Of a stretch of DNA of 36,972 nucleotides, positions 1-9,663 are shown one piece after another. Source of the stretch: Burkholderiaceae bacterium (GTDB taxonomy: Bacteria > Pseudomonadota > Gammaproteobacteria > Burkholderiales > Burkholderiaceae_D); contig JAIENA010000236.1 in NCBI GenBank assembly GCA_019751755.1, forward strand, positions 1 to 36,972. Reading direction: 5' to 3'. Position numbers and translations under genes: made by a program. The notes under the pieces were generated by a model. That model searched no databases, was not told where the DNA came from, and saw only the letters and a program-made list of their open reading frames with translations. Within the stretch, counting starts at the first letter, position 1. Every line of letters begins with the position of its first letter.

Positions 1-420
1 CGCCTGAAAGACATGGAAGCGCAAATCGAAGACGGTTCCGTTGAGAAGCTGTCGAAAAAAGAAGCGCTGATGTTCTCCCGCGAAATGGTCAAGCTGCAGA
101 AGTCCATCGGCGGCATCAAGGACATGGGCGGCGTACCTGACGCGATCTTCGTGGTCGACGTTGGCTACCACAAAGGCGCGATCACCGAAGCCGCTAAACT
201 GGGCATCCCAGTGATCGGCGTGGTCGACACCAACCACTCCCCAGAAGGCGTTAACTACGTCATTCCAGGCAACGATGACTCCTCGAAAGCGATCGCGCTG
301 TACGCTCGCGGTGTTGCCGATGCAATCATCGAAGGCCGTGCCAATTCGGCTGCCGACGTTCTGGAAACGATCAAGGCCGCGTCGAGCGACGAGTTCGTGG
401 AAGTCAGCGAGCAGGCTTAA
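1..420 (+). CDS. rpsB: 30S ribosomal protein S2, C-terminal part (5' truncated by window edge)
   Basis: S2 sits on the back of the 30S subunit near the mRNA exit region and helps S1 bind. The reading frame is open from base 1, and 139 codons remain before the TAA at 418-420; the N-terminal part lies outside the window. What is visible matches the S2 family: a [20 protein letters not shown] stretch, a [20 protein letters not shown] stretch and a [16 protein letters not shown] helix. It is followed by an intrinsic terminator and then tsf, the usual rpsB-tsf pairing of bacteria. The identification is secure; only the true start is unseen. Confidence 0.97.
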   Translation, partial: RLKDMEAQIEDGSVEKLSKKEALMFSREMVKLQKSIGGIKDMGGVPDAIFVVDVGYHKGAITEAAKLGIPVIGVVDTNHSPEGVNYVIPGNDDSSKAIALYARGVADAIIEGRANSAADVLETIKAASSDEFVEVSEQA

Positions 421-482
421 TTACTTGGTTTCTCATGTTTGGTCGTCAGACTGACATAGAGAACCAGTAAAATCAGTAGTTT

Positions 483-514
483 AAAAGGGGTGGCTTGAGC
501 TCCCCCTTTTTTTT
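483..514 (+). terminator. Intrinsic terminator/attenuator between rpsB and tsf
   Basis: AAAAGGGG (483-490) pairs with CCCCTTTT (503-510), with an inner GCT/AGC stem around a TG loop, and the T tract runs 507-514. Because tsf follows within 80 bases in the same direction, this is probably a partial terminator that sets the ratio of S2 to EF-Ts rather than a full stop. Confidence 0.8.
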
Positions 515-592
515 AACGACAGCGTATGGCGCGGCTCGGAAGCAGGCGCTCCCGTAGCCCCATACTCCCTCACAGAATTACAGGAGAAATAC

Positions 593-1504
593 ATGGCAGC
601 GATTACTGCAGCGATGGTAGGCGAACTGCGTGCGAAAACCGACGCACCAATGATGGAATGCAAAAAAGCTCTGACCGAAGCTGACGGCGACATGAACAAA
701 GCAGAAGAAATTCTGCGCGTTAAGCTGGGCGGCAAAGCAGCCAAGGCATCGGCACGTATCACCGCCGAAGGCGTGGTGGCCGTCTACATCGCCGGCGGCG
801 TTGGCGCCCTGGTGGAAGTGAACTCGGAAACCGACTTCGTTGCGAAAAACGACGATTTCCTGGCCCTGTCCAACACCGCCGCCAAACTGGCCGCGGAACA
901 GAACCCGGCCGACGTGGCTGCCCTGTTGGCCCTGCCAACCGAATCCGGCCAGACCCTGGACGAAGTGCGTTCGGCCCTGGTGGGTAAAATCGGCGAAAAC
1001 ATGTCGATCCGCCGCTTCCAGCGTTTCGAAACCACCGCCAAGCTGGCGTCGTACCTGCACGGCACGAAAATCGGCGTGGTCGTTGAATTCGACGCCGCTG
1101 ATGAGCAAGTGGGTAAAGACGTGGCAATGCACATTGCTGCAATGAAACCAGTTTCGCTGTCGGCCGACCAGGTGCCAGCCGAACTGATCGAAAAAGAGCG
1201 TTCGGTTGCTCAAGCCAAGGCTGACGAAGATGCCGCCAAAGCCGCTGCCGAAGGCAAGCCAGCCCAGTCGCCGGAAATCGTGGCCAAGCGCCTCGAAGGT
1301 TCGGTACAGAAGTACCTGAAAGAAGTGTCGCTGCTGAACCAGGCTTTCGTGAAAAACGACAAGCAATCGGTTGAGCAGATGCTGAAAGCCGCCAACGCCT
1401 CCGTGAAATCGTTCACGATGTACGTGGTGGGTGAAGGCATTGAAAAGAAAGTCGACGACTTCGCTGCTGAAGTGGCAGCGCAAATGGCCGCCAACAAGGC
1501 CTAA
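593..1504 (+). CDS. tsf: Translation elongation factor Ts
   Basis: EF-Ts is the guanine-nucleotide exchange factor that releases GDP from EF-Tu in the cytoplasm. The 303-aa product has the usual length for proteobacterial EF-Ts. It opens with the UBA-like N-terminal module (residues about 1-55) carrying the family signature [20 protein letters not shown] sequence (here [17 protein letters not shown]). This is followed by the core with [10 protein letters not shown] near residue 80, the TDF patch that contacts EF-Tu. The ATG at 593 is preceded by AGGAGAAATAC, a good ribosome site. It lies downstream of rpsB and upstream of a strong terminator, so it probably ends the rpsB-tsf unit. Nothing unusual was seen. 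Confidence 0.98.
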   Translation: MAAITAAMVGELRAKTDAPMMECKKALTEADGDMNKAEEILRVKLGGKAAKASARITAEGVVAVYIAGGVGALVEVNSETDFVAKNDDFLALSNTAAKLAAEQNPADVAALLALPTESGQTLDEVRSALVGKIGENMSIRRFQRFETTAKLASYLHGTKIGVVVEFDAADEQVGKDVAMHIAAMKPVSLSADQVPAELIEKERSVAQAKADEDAAKAAAEGKPAQSPEIVAKRLEGSVQKYLKEVSLLNQAFVKNDKQSVEQMLKAANASVKSFTMYVVGEGIEKKVDDFAAEVAAQMAANKA

Positions 1505-1514
1505 GCGTTAAATG

Positions 1515-1542
1515 AAAAACGGGCCGAGTGGCCCGTTTTTTT
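1515..1542 (+). terminator. Intrinsic terminator after tsf
   Basis: CGGGCC (1520-1525) and GGCCCG (1530-1535) form a perfect stem with loop GAGT. It is flanked by A5 upstream and T7 (1536-1542) downstream. Confidence 0.92.
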
Positions 1543-1545
1543 AAA

Positions 1546-1572
1546 CATCGGCCAGCCATGCGCGGGCCGATG
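1546..1572. repeat. Inverted repeat upstream of pyrH
   Basis: CATCGGCC (1546-1553) is perfectly complementary to GGCCGATG (1565-1572) across an 11-base spacer. It has no T tract and lies between the tsf terminator and a TATAGT sequence at 1579-1584 that could be a weak -10 for pyrH. It may be an operator or a leader hairpin; the function is unknown. Confidence 0.5.
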
Positions 1573-1621
1573 TGGCAGTATAGTTTCACCCGAATAAAAA
1601 CCTACTTAGGAGCCCCAGCTC

Positions 1622-2338
1622 ATGTCAAAACCAGCCTACAAGCGCGTCCTCCTCAAATTGTCCGGCGAAGCCCTGATGGGTGATGATCCTTACGGGATCA
1701 ACCGCAGCACGATCGAACGCATGGTCGCCGACGTGGCCGAGGTCGCGAAGATGGGCGTGGAACTGGCAGTGGTGATCGGCGGCGGCAATATCTTCCGTGG
1801 TGTCGCCCCAGGCGCCCAGGGTATGGACCGCGCGACCGCGGACTACATGGGCATGCTGGCCACCGTGATGAATGCGCTGGCGCTGGCCGATGCCATGCGC
1901 CATGTGGGCGTGACCGCCCGCGTGATGTCCGCGATTTCCATCGAACAGGTGGTCGAGCCGTATGTGCGCCCGAAAGCACTGCAATACCTGGAAGAAGGTA
2001 AAGTGGTGGTGTTCGCCGCCGGTACCGGCAACCCGTTCTTCACCACCGATACCGCCGCAGCCCTGCGCGGTTCCGAAGTCAGCGCCGAAATCGTGCTGAA
2101 AGCCACCAAGGTGGACGGCATCTACACCGCCGACCCGAAAAAAGATCCAAACGCGACGCTGTACCATACGATCAGCTTCGATGAAGCCATCGCCAAGCAC
2201 TTGCAAGTGATGGATGCGACCGCCTTTGCGCTGTGCCGCGACCAGAAACTGCCGATCAAAGTGTTCTCCATCACCAAGCCAGGCGCGCTGATGCGCGTGA
2301 TTATGGGCGAGGATGAAGGTACACTGGTTCACGTTTAA
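1622..2338 (+). CDS. pyrH: UMP kinase (uridylate kinase)
   Basis: PyrH phosphorylates UMP to UDP with ATP, the committed kinase step of pyrimidine nucleotide supply; bacterial enzymes are hexamers of the amino-acid-kinase fold with no P-loop. The 238-aa product matches family length. Visible signatures are [11 protein letters not shown] at the N-terminus (phosphate binding), [10 protein letters not shown] near residue 60, a [16 protein letters not shown] stretch for the nucleotide site near residues 135-150, and [14 protein letters not shown] near 165-180. AGGAG stands about nine bases before the ATG at 1622. It is separated from tsf by a terminator and so probably has its own promoter, and it leads the pyrH-frr pair typical of bacteria. 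Confidence 0.98.
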   Translation: MSKPAYKRVLLKLSGEALMGDDPYGINRSTIERMVADVAEVAKMGVELAVVIGGGNIFRGVAPGAQGMDRATADYMGMLATVMNALALADAMRHVGVTARVMSAISIEQVVEPYVRPKALQYLEEGKVVVFAAGTGNPFFTTDTAAALRGSEVSAEIVLKATKVDGIYTADPKKDPNATLYHTISFDEAIAKHLQVMDATAFALCRDQKLPIKVFSITKPGALMRVIMGEDEGTLVHV

Positions 2339-2401
2339 GCGTTACCGCTTTAGTACCATTCATACCATTAACACCAATACTGCTAGACACAGGAGCAAGC
2401 A

Positions 2402-2962
2402 ATGTCCGTAGCTGACGTTAAAAAGAACGCTCAGGATCGCATGGCCAAGTCCATCGAGACCCTGAAAGCCGACCTCGCCAAGGTTCGTACCGGCCGTGCC
2501 CACACCGGCCTGCTGGACCACGTGATGGTTGACTATTATGGCAGCCCGACGGCAATCAACCAGGTTGCCAACCTGACCCTGGTCGACGCGCGCACCATCG
2601 GCGTGGTGCCATTTGAAAAGAAAATGGGCGCCACCATCGAGAAAGCGATCCGCGACTCCGATCTGGGCCTGAACCCGTCGACCCAGGGCGACATGATCCG
2701 TGTGCCGACCCCGGCCCTGACGGAAGAGCGCCGCAAGGAAATGGTCAAGCTGGTCAAGAGCGAAGGCGAAGATGCCAAGATCGCCGTGCGTAACATCCGC
2801 CGCGACGGCAATGAATCGCTGAAAAAACTGGTCAAAGATAAAGCCATCTCGGAAGATGACGAGCGCCGTGGCGGTGACGACATCCAGAAGCTGACCGACA
2901 AGGCCATCGTCGACATCGACAAGCTGCTGCTCGAAAAAGAGAAGGAAATCATGACGGTGTGA
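2402..2962 (+). CDS. frr: Ribosome recycling factor
   Basis: RRF acts with EF-G to split the post-termination ribosome. The 186-aa product has the standard RRF length and two-domain layout: long helices of domain I (residues about 1-30 and 105-185, rich in Lys/Glu heptads) around the beta domain II. Diagnostic sequence includes [15 protein letters not shown] near residue 30, the [17 protein letters not shown] stretch near 100, and [15 protein letters not shown] near 130. An AGGAGC ribosome site precedes the ATG. It follows pyrH by 63 bases and was probably once continuous with uppS, from which a hairpin element now separates it. Confidence 0.98.
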   Translation: MSVADVKKNAQDRMAKSIETLKADLAKVRTGRAHTGLLDHVMVDYYGSPTAINQVANLTLVDARTIGVVPFEKKMGATIEKAIRDSDLGLNPSTQGDMIRVPTPALTEERRKEMVKLVKSEGEDAKIAVRNIRRDGNESLKKLVKDKAISEDDERRGGDDIQKLTDKAIVDIDKLLLEKEKEIMTV

Positions 2963-2977
2963 CCCGCATGGGTTACC

Positions 2978-3051
2978 GTAGGGCGGCTTTTACAAAGCCG
3001 CCATGCAAGCAGAGCGGCGGCGCAAGGGTGGGTTTGTAAAACCCGCCCTAC
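2978..3051. repeat. Twin-hairpin palindromic element between frr and uppS
   Basis: The element is bounded by GTAGGGCGG (2978-2986) and its exact complement CCGCCCTAC (3043-3051). Inside are two tandem hairpins. The first pairs GGCGGCTTT (2982-2990) with AAAGCCGCC (2994-3002). The second pairs AGGGTGGGTTT (3025-3035) with AAACCCGCCCT (3039-3049) with one G-T wobble. The architecture is that of a dispersed REP/BIME-like intergenic repeat, though copy number cannot be judged from one window. It may attenuate, stabilise or process the frr-uppS transcript. Confidence 0.75.
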
Positions 3052-3093
3052 GAGGCCGCTGTTTTCATTGAGTGTGACCTGTTTATAGAGTTC

Positions 3094-3846
3094 ATGAAAT
3101 ATACGAGTTCGACCACTGCGGTGCCCGAAGCGCACAAGGTGCCACGCCATGTCGCCATCATTATGGATGGTAATGGCCGTTGGGCAACCAAGCGTTTTCT
3201 GCCGCGCGTTGCCGGCCACGTCAAAGGCGTCGAGACGGTGCGTACCGTGGTGGAGGCCTGCGTCAACCGGGGTGTGGAATATGTCACGCTGTTCGCGTTT
3301 AGTTCGGAAAACTGGCGTCGTCCGGAAGAAGAAGTATCGCTGCTGCTGCGCCTGTTCGTGACTGCGCTGGAGCGCGAAGTCGCGAAAATGCACGCCAATA
3401 ACATCCGCCTGAAAGTCGTTGGCGACCTGTCGCGCTTCAATGACAAGCTGCGCCAGATGATTGCCCAGGCTGAGCGTAAAACCGCCAACAATACCGGCCT
3501 GACCGTGACCGTCTGCGCCAACTATGGCGGCCGCTGGGACATCATGCAGGCGATCGGCAAGATGGTGGCGGCCCATCCGGGCGCCACGGACTTCCCGGAA
3601 GAGCAACTGGCGCCCCATCTGGCGATGGCCTATGCGCCGGAACCGGACCTGTTTATCCGCACCGGCGGCGAAGAACGCATTTCCAACTTCCTGCTGTGGC
3701 AGCTCGCCTACACGGAGCTGTATTTCACCGACACCTTCTGGCCCGATTTCAATGTCGAACAATTCGACAAAGCCATCGCGTCGTACCAACACCGTGAACG
3801 CCGTTTCGGCCGCACCGGTGATCAATTGGCGGAAAAGACCAACTAA
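3094..3846 (+). CDS. uppS: Undecaprenyl diphosphate synthase (cis-prenyltransferase)
   Basis: UppS condenses isopentenyl diphosphates onto farnesyl diphosphate to make C55 undecaprenyl diphosphate, the lipid carrier for peptidoglycan and O-antigen. The 250-aa product is of usual length. [10 protein letters not shown] contains the catalytic Asp25 of the diphosphate-binding loop. [10 protein letters not shown] and the late [20 protein letters not shown] stretch are the other conserved cis-prenyltransferase regions. The ATG at 3094 has only a weak TAGAG upstream. The stop overlaps the cdsA start by one base, so the two are translationally coupled. Confidence 0.97.
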   Translation: MKYTSSTTAVPEAHKVPRHVAIIMDGNGRWATKRFLPRVAGHVKGVETVRTVVEACVNRGVEYVTLFAFSSENWRRPEEEVSLLLRLFVTALEREVAKMHANNIRLKVVGDLSRFNDKLRQMIAQAERKTANNTGLTVTVCANYGGRWDIMQAIGKMVAAHPGATDFPEEQLAPHLAMAYAPEPDLFIRTGGEERISNFLLWQLAYTELYFTDTFWPDFNVEQFDKAIASYQHRERRFGRTGDQLAEKTN

Positions 3847-4682
3847 TGCTGAAAACCCGGATCATCACCGCTGTCATCCTGCTGGCGGTATTGCTGCCCG
3901 TATTGTTTTTCAATTATGCGCCGGCCTTCAGCGCCGTGGTGCTGGCCTTCCTCGGCGCCGCCCTGTGGGAAGCGTCGCGCCTGTTCAAAGCGCCCCGGCC
4001 GTGGCTCAACGCGCTGGCGCTGACCGCGGCGTTCGGCTATACCTTCCTGCTGCGCGACATGAACGCATCGGCCAACTTCTGGCTGGCGTTGGGCGTGATG
4101 TTCTGGGTCATGCGCTTTGCGCCGGCACTGAAACTGGGCTTGCCGCCAATCGACAGCAAGGGCAGTCAGATGCTGGGTTTCCTGTACTGCATCTCGCTGA
4201 TTTCCTGCTTTGCCGCGATTGTCGTGCTGTTCCGCCATTCGGCGGCGTACCTGCTGTCGGTCATGGCCATTGTGTGGGTGGCCGATATCGGCGCCTATTT
4301 CTCCGGTAAAGCTTTTGGCAAGCGCAAGCTGGCGCCATCGATTTCCCCCGGAAAATCGTGGGAAGGCGCGATTGGCGGCGGCATTGCCGTGCTGTTGCTG
4401 TCGGTGGCCACGATCGTGTTGAGTGGCGGCGCGCCGTGGCTGCAGGATACTTTTGCCGTGCAACTGCAAGCCCACAAGGGCTGGTTCATGACGGTGCTGC
4501 TGCTGGTGCTGATCACCGCCGCCAGCGTGATTGGCGATTTGTTTGAATCGATGCTCAAGCGCCGCGCCGGCATGAAGGACAGCAGCAACCTGCTGCCTGG
4601 CCATGGCGGTGTGCTGGACCGTATCGATGCGCTGGTGCCGGTGCTGCCGATGGCGGCGCTGATCACCGCGTGGATGTCTTGA
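3846..4682 (+). CDS. cdsA: Phosphatidate cytidylyltransferase
   Basis: CdsA makes CDP-diacylglycerol from phosphatidate and CTP at the inner membrane, the branch point for phosphatidylethanolamine and phosphatidylglycerol. The 278-aa product is highly hydrophobic with about eight membrane segments. It carries the CDP-DAG synthase signature near its C-terminus: [20 protein letters not shown] followed by GVLDRIDAL, with the conserved Lys-Asp, Pro-Gly-His-Gly-Gly and Asp-Arg-x-Asp residues. ATG 3846 overlaps the uppS stop (TAATG). dxr follows after 11 bases. Confidence 0.96.
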   Translation: MLKTRIITAVILLAVLLPVLFFNYAPAFSAVVLAFLGAALWEASRLFKAPRPWLNALALTAAFGYTFLLRDMNASANFWLALGVMFWVMRFAPALKLGLPPIDSKGSQMLGFLYCISLISCFAAIVVLFRHSAAYLLSVMAIVWVADIGAYFSGKAFGKRKLAPSISPGKSWEGAIGGGIAVLLLSVATIVLSGGAPWLQDTFAVQLQAHKGWFMTVLLLVLITAASVIGDLFESMLKRRAGMKDSSNLLPGHGGVLDRIDALVPVLPMAALITAWMS

Positions 4683-4693
4683 AGGAATACCCC

Positions 4694-5878
4694 ATGCAAC
4701 GCATTACCATTCTTGGCGCTACCGGTTCGATCGGGGTCTCCACCCTGGACGTGCTGGCGCGTCACCCCGACCGTTATTCCGTGTATGCACTGTCGGCCCA
4801 CAGCCGGGTAGAGGAATTGGCGGCGCAGTGTGCGCAGTTCAAGCCGGCGCGGGCCGTGGTCGGTAGCGCCGCCGCCGCCGCGCAACTGCAGGAACTGTTG
4901 CGCGCCCAGGGCTTGCGTACCGAAGTGGAATATGGCGAGCAGGCGCTGTGCGCGATTGCCAGCGCGGCCGAGACCGATACCGTGATGGCGGCCATCGTCG
5001 GCGCGGCCGGCCTGGCGCCGACCCTGGCGGCCGCCCGCGCCGGCAAGAAAGTGCTGTTGGCGAACAAGGAAGCGCTGGTGATGTCGGGCCAACTGTTTAT
5101 GGACACGGTGCGTGACCATGGCGCGACCTTGCTGCCGATCGACTCCGAACACAACGCCATCTTCCAGTGCCTGCCGCACGGCTATGGCCGGGTGCCGGCC
5201 GCCGCTGGTGTCACCAAGATTTTGCTGACCGCGTCCGGCGGCCCGTTCCTCAAGCGCGACGTGGCGACGTTGGAACACGTGACGCCGGATGAGGCGTGCA
5301 AGCATCCGAAGTGGGTGATGGGCCGCAAGATTTCGGTCGATTCCGCCACCATGATGAACAAGGGCCTGGAGGTGATCGAGGCACACTGGCTGTTCGGCAC
5401 CCCGGCCGAGCAGATCGAAGTGGTGATCCACCCGCAATCGGTGATCCACTCGATGGTGTCCTACAACGACGGCTCCGTGTTGGCGGAACTGGGCAACCCG
5501 GACATGCGCACCCCGATCGCCCATGCGCTGGCCTACCCGGAGCGGATTGCCTCCGGCGTGGCGCAACTCGATATCGCGCAAATCGGCACGCTGCAATTCG
5601 AGCGTCCCGATTTCACCCGCTTCCCCTGTCTGGCGCTGGCCTTCGATGCGCTGCGTGCGGGCGGCACGGCGCCGGCCCTGCTGAACGCCGCCAACGAAGT
5701 GGCGGTGGCGGCCTTCCTGGACCTGCGCATCGGCTTCCGCCAGATCGACCGCGTGATCGCGCACGTGATGGACACCTTGCCGCACGGCGAGGCCGGCAGC
5801 ATCGAGCACGTCATGGCGCAGGACGCCGCGGCGCGCGCGGCGGCTGAACACCTCATCGCCGGTCTGGCGCAACGCTGA
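4694..5878 (+). CDS. dxr: 1-deoxy-D-xylulose 5-phosphate reductoisomerase
   Basis: Dxr (IspC) converts DXP to 2-C-methyl-D-erythritol 4-phosphate with NADPH, the first committed step of the MEP isoprenoid pathway, which feeds the neighbouring UppS. The 394-aa product begins with a Rossmann motif, [16 protein letters not shown], within the first 20 residues. [15 protein letters not shown] supplies the metal-binding Asp/Glu near residue 150, and a [20 protein letters not shown] stretch near residue 215 carries the second metal-binding Glu. I chose ATG 4694, preceded by AAGGAATACCCC, over an in-frame ATG at 4670 that overlaps cdsA and would add eight non-conserved residues. Confidence 0.97.
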   Translation: MQRITILGATGSIGVSTLDVLARHPDRYSVYALSAHSRVEELAAQCAQFKPARAVVGSAAAAAQLQELLRAQGLRTEVEYGEQALCAIASAAETDTVMAAIVGAAGLAPTLAAARAGKKVLLANKEALVMSGQLFMDTVRDHGATLLPIDSEHNAIFQCLPHGYGRVPAAAGVTKILLTASGGPFLKRDVATLEHVTPDEACKHPKWVMGRKISVDSATMMNKGLEVIEAHWLFGTPAEQIEVVIHPQSVIHSMVSYNDGSVLAELGNPDMRTPIAHALAYPERIASGVAQLDIAQIGTLQFERPDFTRFPCLALAFDALRAGGTAPALLNAANEVAVAAFLDLRIGFRQIDRVIAHVMDTLPHGEAGSIEHVMAQDAAARAAAEHLIAGLAQR

Positions 5879-5888
5879 GTCCGACGCC

Positions 5889-7235
5889 ATGAACCTGCTG
5901 CAGACCCTCATCGCCTTCGCCGTCGCGCTGGGCACCCTGATCATCTTCCATGAGCTGGGCCATTACCTGGTGGCGCGCTGGTGCGGCGTCAAGGTGCTGC
6001 GCTTTTCCGTCGGCATGGGCAAGGTCGTGTGGTCGCGCAAGTTCGGTGCCGACCAGACCGAATGGGCGGTGTCGGCCCTGCCGCTGGGCGGCTACGTGAA
6101 AATGCTCGATAGCCGCGATTGCGACCTCAAGGACTTGTCGGAGCAGGACCTGGCGCGCGAATTCACGCGCCAGAGCGTGTGGAAGCGGATCGCCATCGTG
6201 GCCGCCGGCCCGCTCGCCAACTTCCTGCTGGCCATTGCGCTGTTTGCGGGTCTGTACATGGTGGGGGTGGCCGAACCGGCTGCCAAGGTGGCGCCGCCCG
6301 CCGTCAGCTCACCGGCCGGGATCGCCGGCCTGCGCGGCGGCGACCTGGTCACCGCCATCAACGGTGAGCGCGTGCGGGTCTGGTCGGAGGTGCGCTGGCA
6401 CCTGATCCAGGCCGTCATCGACAAGCGTGGCGCCACCCTCGAGATCGAACGCCCGGGTAGTGGACGCCAGTCGCTGACCCTGCATGCCGATGCGCTGACG
6501 GGCATGGACATGGAGTCCGACGTGGCCGCGAAACTCGGGATCGCGCTGGCGCGTCCGCCGGCCAGGCTGGGCGAGGTCATGCCTGGCAGCGCCGCGGAAA
6601 AAGCCGGACTGCACCACGGCGACCTGATCGTCGCCATCGATGGCCAGCCGGTGTCGGACTGGATCGCCTTCACCACGGCGGTGCGCGCCGCCGGCGGCAA
6701 GCTGCTGCTGTTCGCGGTCGAGCGCGGCGGCCACGTGATCGACATGCCGGTGACGCCGGATGTGGACCGTAAAGGATCTGTAACAGTCGGTAAGATCGGC
6801 GCGTACGTCGCGGCGCCGACGGATATGATCGAAGTCCAGGCCGGCCCGGTGGAGGCGGTTGTCAAGGGGGCGGTCAAAGTATGGGAAACCAGTGTCATGA
6901 CGGTCAAGATGATCGGCAAGATGCTGGTGGGCGAAGTGTCGTGGAAAAACGTGACGGGTCCGATCACCATTGCCGACTATGCGGGACAAACCGCGCGCAT
7001 CGGCATGGCCAGCTATATCGGCTTTATTGCGTTCATCAGCATCAGCCTCGGTGTTATGAATTTGCTGCCGATTCCCGTTCTGGATGGGGGACTTTTACTG
7101 TATTATTCGCTGGAAGTTTTGACCGGGCGCCCATTGCCTGAACGCGTAGGCGATATAGCCCAGCGTATCGGTGTGGGATTACTGGTTACCTTAATGGCGC
7201 TGGCCGTATTTAACGACGTCGTGCGACTCCTCTAA
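5889..7235 (+). CDS. rseP: RseP site-2 protease (regulated intramembrane zinc metalloprotease)
   Basis: RseP cuts anti-sigma factors such as RseA within the inner membrane, releasing sigma-E in response to outer-membrane protein stress. The 448-aa product has an N-terminal transmembrane segment with the HExxH zinc site (His21, Glu22, His25 in FHELGHYLVA). It has two tandem PDZ regions (residues about 120-200 and 210-290, the second with GSAAEKAGLHHGDLIVAIDG). A C-terminal membrane segment holds NLLPIPVLDGG, the third zinc ligand motif. It lies just upstream of bamA, the machine whose failure activates this pathway, as in most proteobacteria. Confidence 0.97.
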   Translation: MNLLQTLIAFAVALGTLIIFHELGHYLVARWCGVKVLRFSVGMGKVVWSRKFGADQTEWAVSALPLGGYVKMLDSRDCDLKDLSEQDLAREFTRQSVWKRIAIVAAGPLANFLLAIALFAGLYMVGVAEPAAKVAPPAVSSPAGIAGLRGGDLVTAINGERVRVWSEVRWHLIQAVIDKRGATLEIERPGSGRQSLTLHADALTGMDMESDVAAKLGIALARPPARLGEVMPGSAAEKAGLHHGDLIVAIDGQPVSDWIAFTTAVRAAGGKLLLFAVERGGHVIDMPVTPDVDRKGSVTVGKIGAYVAAPTDMIEVQAGPVEAVVKGAVKVWETSVMTVKMIGKMLVGEVSWKNVTGPITIADYAGQTARIGMASYIGFIAFISISLGVMNLLPIPVLDGGLLLYYSLEVLTGRPLPERVGDIAQRIGVGLLVTLMALAVFNDVVRLL

Positions 7236-7306
7236 TCAGGCGGCGCGCACGGCGTTATTAGTTTTTGCGACGTCAACCGAAGAATTTGAATCACTGATTT
7301 TTGCCG

Positions 7307-9643
7307 ATGAAATTACATTCCGAACGTTTTGCTTTGCCATCTTTTCGCCGCAGCTTGATCGGCGCCGCTGTCCTGGCGGCATGCTCCGGCAGTGCTTTTG
7401 CCATTAACCCGTTTACCGTCAAGGACATTCGTGTCGAAGGCATCCAGCGTACGGAAGCGGGCACCGTGTTCAGCTACCTGCCGGTACGCGTGGGCGAAAC
7501 CTTCGATGACAGCAAGAGCGTTTCCACCATCAAGGCCCTGTACGCCACGGGCATCTTCAAGGACGTGCGCCTGGAAAAAGATGGCGACGTACTGGTTGTG
7601 ATCGTGGAGGAACGTCCCGCCATCTCCAAGGTGGACTTCACGGGCACCAAGGAATTCGAGAAAGACACGCTGATCAAAGCGCTGAAAGATATCGGCGTGG
7701 GCGAGACCAAGACCTTCGACAAGGCGTCGGTCGACCGCGCCGAGCAGGAATTGAAACGCCAGTACTTGTCGCGTGGCCTGTATGGCGTCAAAGTCACCAC
7801 CACCGTCACGCCGATCGAGCGTAACCGCGTCAATATCGTGTTCGCGGTGGACGAGGGCGAGATCGCCAAGATCAAGCAGATCAATATCATTGGCAACAAG
7901 GTGTTCTCCGACAGTGAACTGCGCGACCAGATCGCGCTCAATACCGGCGGTTGGTTCAGCTGGTACACCAAGGCCAATCAGTATTCCAAGACCAAGTTGA
8001 CGGGTGACCTGGAATCGCTGAAATCGTATTACCTCAATCGCGGCTACATCGAAATGCAGGTCGATTCGACCCAGGTTTCCATCACGCCCGACAAAAAAGA
8101 CATCTACATCACCATCAACATCACCGAGGGTGAAAAGTACAAGGTGTCGGACGTCAAGTTCGAAGGCGAGATGTTTGGTCGCGAAGACGAATTGCGTAGC
8201 CTGGTGTTGCTGCGCAAGGGCGAAACCTATTCCGGCGAGCGCCTGACCGCCACCAATAAACTGATTTCCGACCGCCTCGGCAACTTCGGCTACGCGTTTG
8301 CCAACGTCAATGCGAATCCGGAAATAAACCGTGACAAGCGCGAAGTCGCGTTCACGTTCTTTATCGATCCGGGCAAGCGTGTCTACGTGCGCCACATGAA
8401 TATCGCTGGTAACACCACCACCCGCGATGAAGTGATCCGCCGCGAATTCCGCCAGTTCGAGTCGTCGTGGTATGACGCCAACAAGATCAAGCTGACGCGC
8501 GACCGCGTCGATCGCACCGGCTTCTTCAAGGAAGTCACGATCGATACGCCGGAAGCGCAAGGCACGTCCGACCAGGTTGATGTGCAGCTGACGGTGACGG
8601 AAAAACCAACCGGTAACTTCCAGATCGGCGGCGCCTTCTCGCAGGCCGAGAAGTTCACCTTTAATGCGTCGATCCAGCAAGCCAACTTTGCCGGTTCGGG
8701 CAATACGGTCGGCATCAACCTGAACACCAGTAAGTACAGCCGCACGATTGAATTCTCGAACACCAATCCGTATTACACGGATGATGGCGTGAGCCGCTCG
8801 TTCGACCTGTACCTGCGCACCATGAATCCGCCGGCGCTGAACCAGGGCTTCTATTCGATCAAGCAGCAGGGTGGCCGGATCAGTTGGGGCGTGCCGTTCT
8901 CGGAACTCGACACCGTGTTCTTTGGCGCCGGTCTGGAGCGCTCGCGCATCACCACCGACTACTCGTCGCCGGTGCTGTACAAGACCTATGTGACCAATGT
9001 GACCGGTAATATCGATGGGGTCGGCACCGCCACCACCACCGCCGTGCCACTGACGGCGGCCTGGGCGCGCGATTCGCGTGACTCGGCCATCACGCCGACC
9101 ATGGGTATGTACCAGCGGATCAACCTGGAAACCGATTTCGTCGGCCGCTCGAAATATGTGCGGGCTGTCTACGAACACCAGTGGTACAAGCCGCTGCATC
9201 CGAAAATCACGCTGGCGCTGCGCGGCGAGATCGATTACGGCCACGGCCTGGCCGACAGCGCGTATCCGGTCTTTAAAAACTTCTATGCCGGTGGTATCGG
9301 TTCCGTGCGCGGCTACCTGAGCTCGTCGCTGGGTATTGTCGACCCGCGCTTCAATGACGCCCAGGGCGGCGCCTCGCGCCTGATCGGTAACGCGGAATTG
9401 CAAATGCCATTCCCGGGCTCCGGCCAGGACCGCAGCTTGCGCTGGTTCGGCTTCCTCGACGGTGGTCAGGTGTACCAGGAAGGCCAGAAGATGCGCGCCT
9501 CCGAACTGCGCTTCTCCGCCGGTCTGGGTCTGTCCTGGATTTCCCCGGTCGGTCCGCTGAAGTTGAGTTATGCTAAGCCTTTGAACGCCAAGCCGGGCGA
9601 CCGCCTGGAACGCTTCCAGTTCCAGATGGGCACGGGCTTCTAA
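7307..9643 (+). CDS. bamA: Outer membrane protein assembly factor BamA
   Basis: BamA is the Omp85-family core of the BAM complex that inserts beta-barrel proteins into the outer membrane. The 778-aa product has a signal peptide (MKLHSERF..., cleavage probably after SGSAFA near residue 30). Five POTRA repeats follow (about 31-430, beginning FTVKDIRVEGIQRTEAGTVF), then a C-terminal 16-strand barrel. The VRGY motif of loop 6 is visible as GGIGSVRGYLSSSLG, and the chain ends FQFQMGTGF with the terminal aromatic residue expected of barrels. I chose ATG 7307; an in-frame TTG at 7301 adds two residues. Neither has a clear Shine-Dalgarno sequence. Confidence 0.97.
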   Translation: MKLHSERFALPSFRRSLIGAAVLAACSGSAFAINPFTVKDIRVEGIQRTEAGTVFSYLPVRVGETFDDSKSVSTIKALYATGIFKDVRLEKDGDVLVVIVEERPAISKVDFTGTKEFEKDTLIKALKDIGVGETKTFDKASVDRAEQELKRQYLSRGLYGVKVTTTVTPIERNRVNIVFAVDEGEIAKIKQINIIGNKVFSDSELRDQIALNTGGWFSWYTKANQYSKTKLTGDLESLKSYYLNRGYIEMQVDSTQVSITPDKKDIYITINITEGEKYKVSDVKFEGEMFGREDELRSLVLLRKGETYSGERLTATNKLISDRLGNFGYAFANVNANPEINRDKREVAFTFFIDPGKRVYVRHMNIAGNTTTRDEVIRREFRQFESSWYDANKIKLTRDRVDRTGFFKEVTIDTPEAQGTSDQVDVQLTVTEKPTGNFQIGGAFSQAEKFTFNASIQQANFAGSGNTVGINLNTSKYSRTIEFSNTNPYYTDDGVSRSFDLYLRTMNPPALNQGFYSIKQQGGRISWGVPFSELDTVFFGAGLERSRITTDYSSPVLYKTYVTNVTGNIDGVGTATTTAVPLTAAWARDSRDSAITPTMGMYQRINLETDFVGRSKYVRAVYEHQWYKPLHPKITLALRGEIDYGHGLADSAYPVFKNFYAGGIGSVRGYLSSSLGIVDPRFNDAQGGASRLIGNAELQMPFPGSGQDRSLRWFGFLDGGQVYQEGQKMRASELRFSAGLGLSWISPVGPLKLSYAKPLNAKPGDRLERFQFQMGTGF

Positions 9644-9663
9644 TCTTTACTCGGAGAAACACG

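Noticed and set aside
7313..9403. Minus-strand 696-codon open frame across bamA
   Set aside because: It is a codon-bias shadow of bamA; no recognisable domain and no ribosome site.
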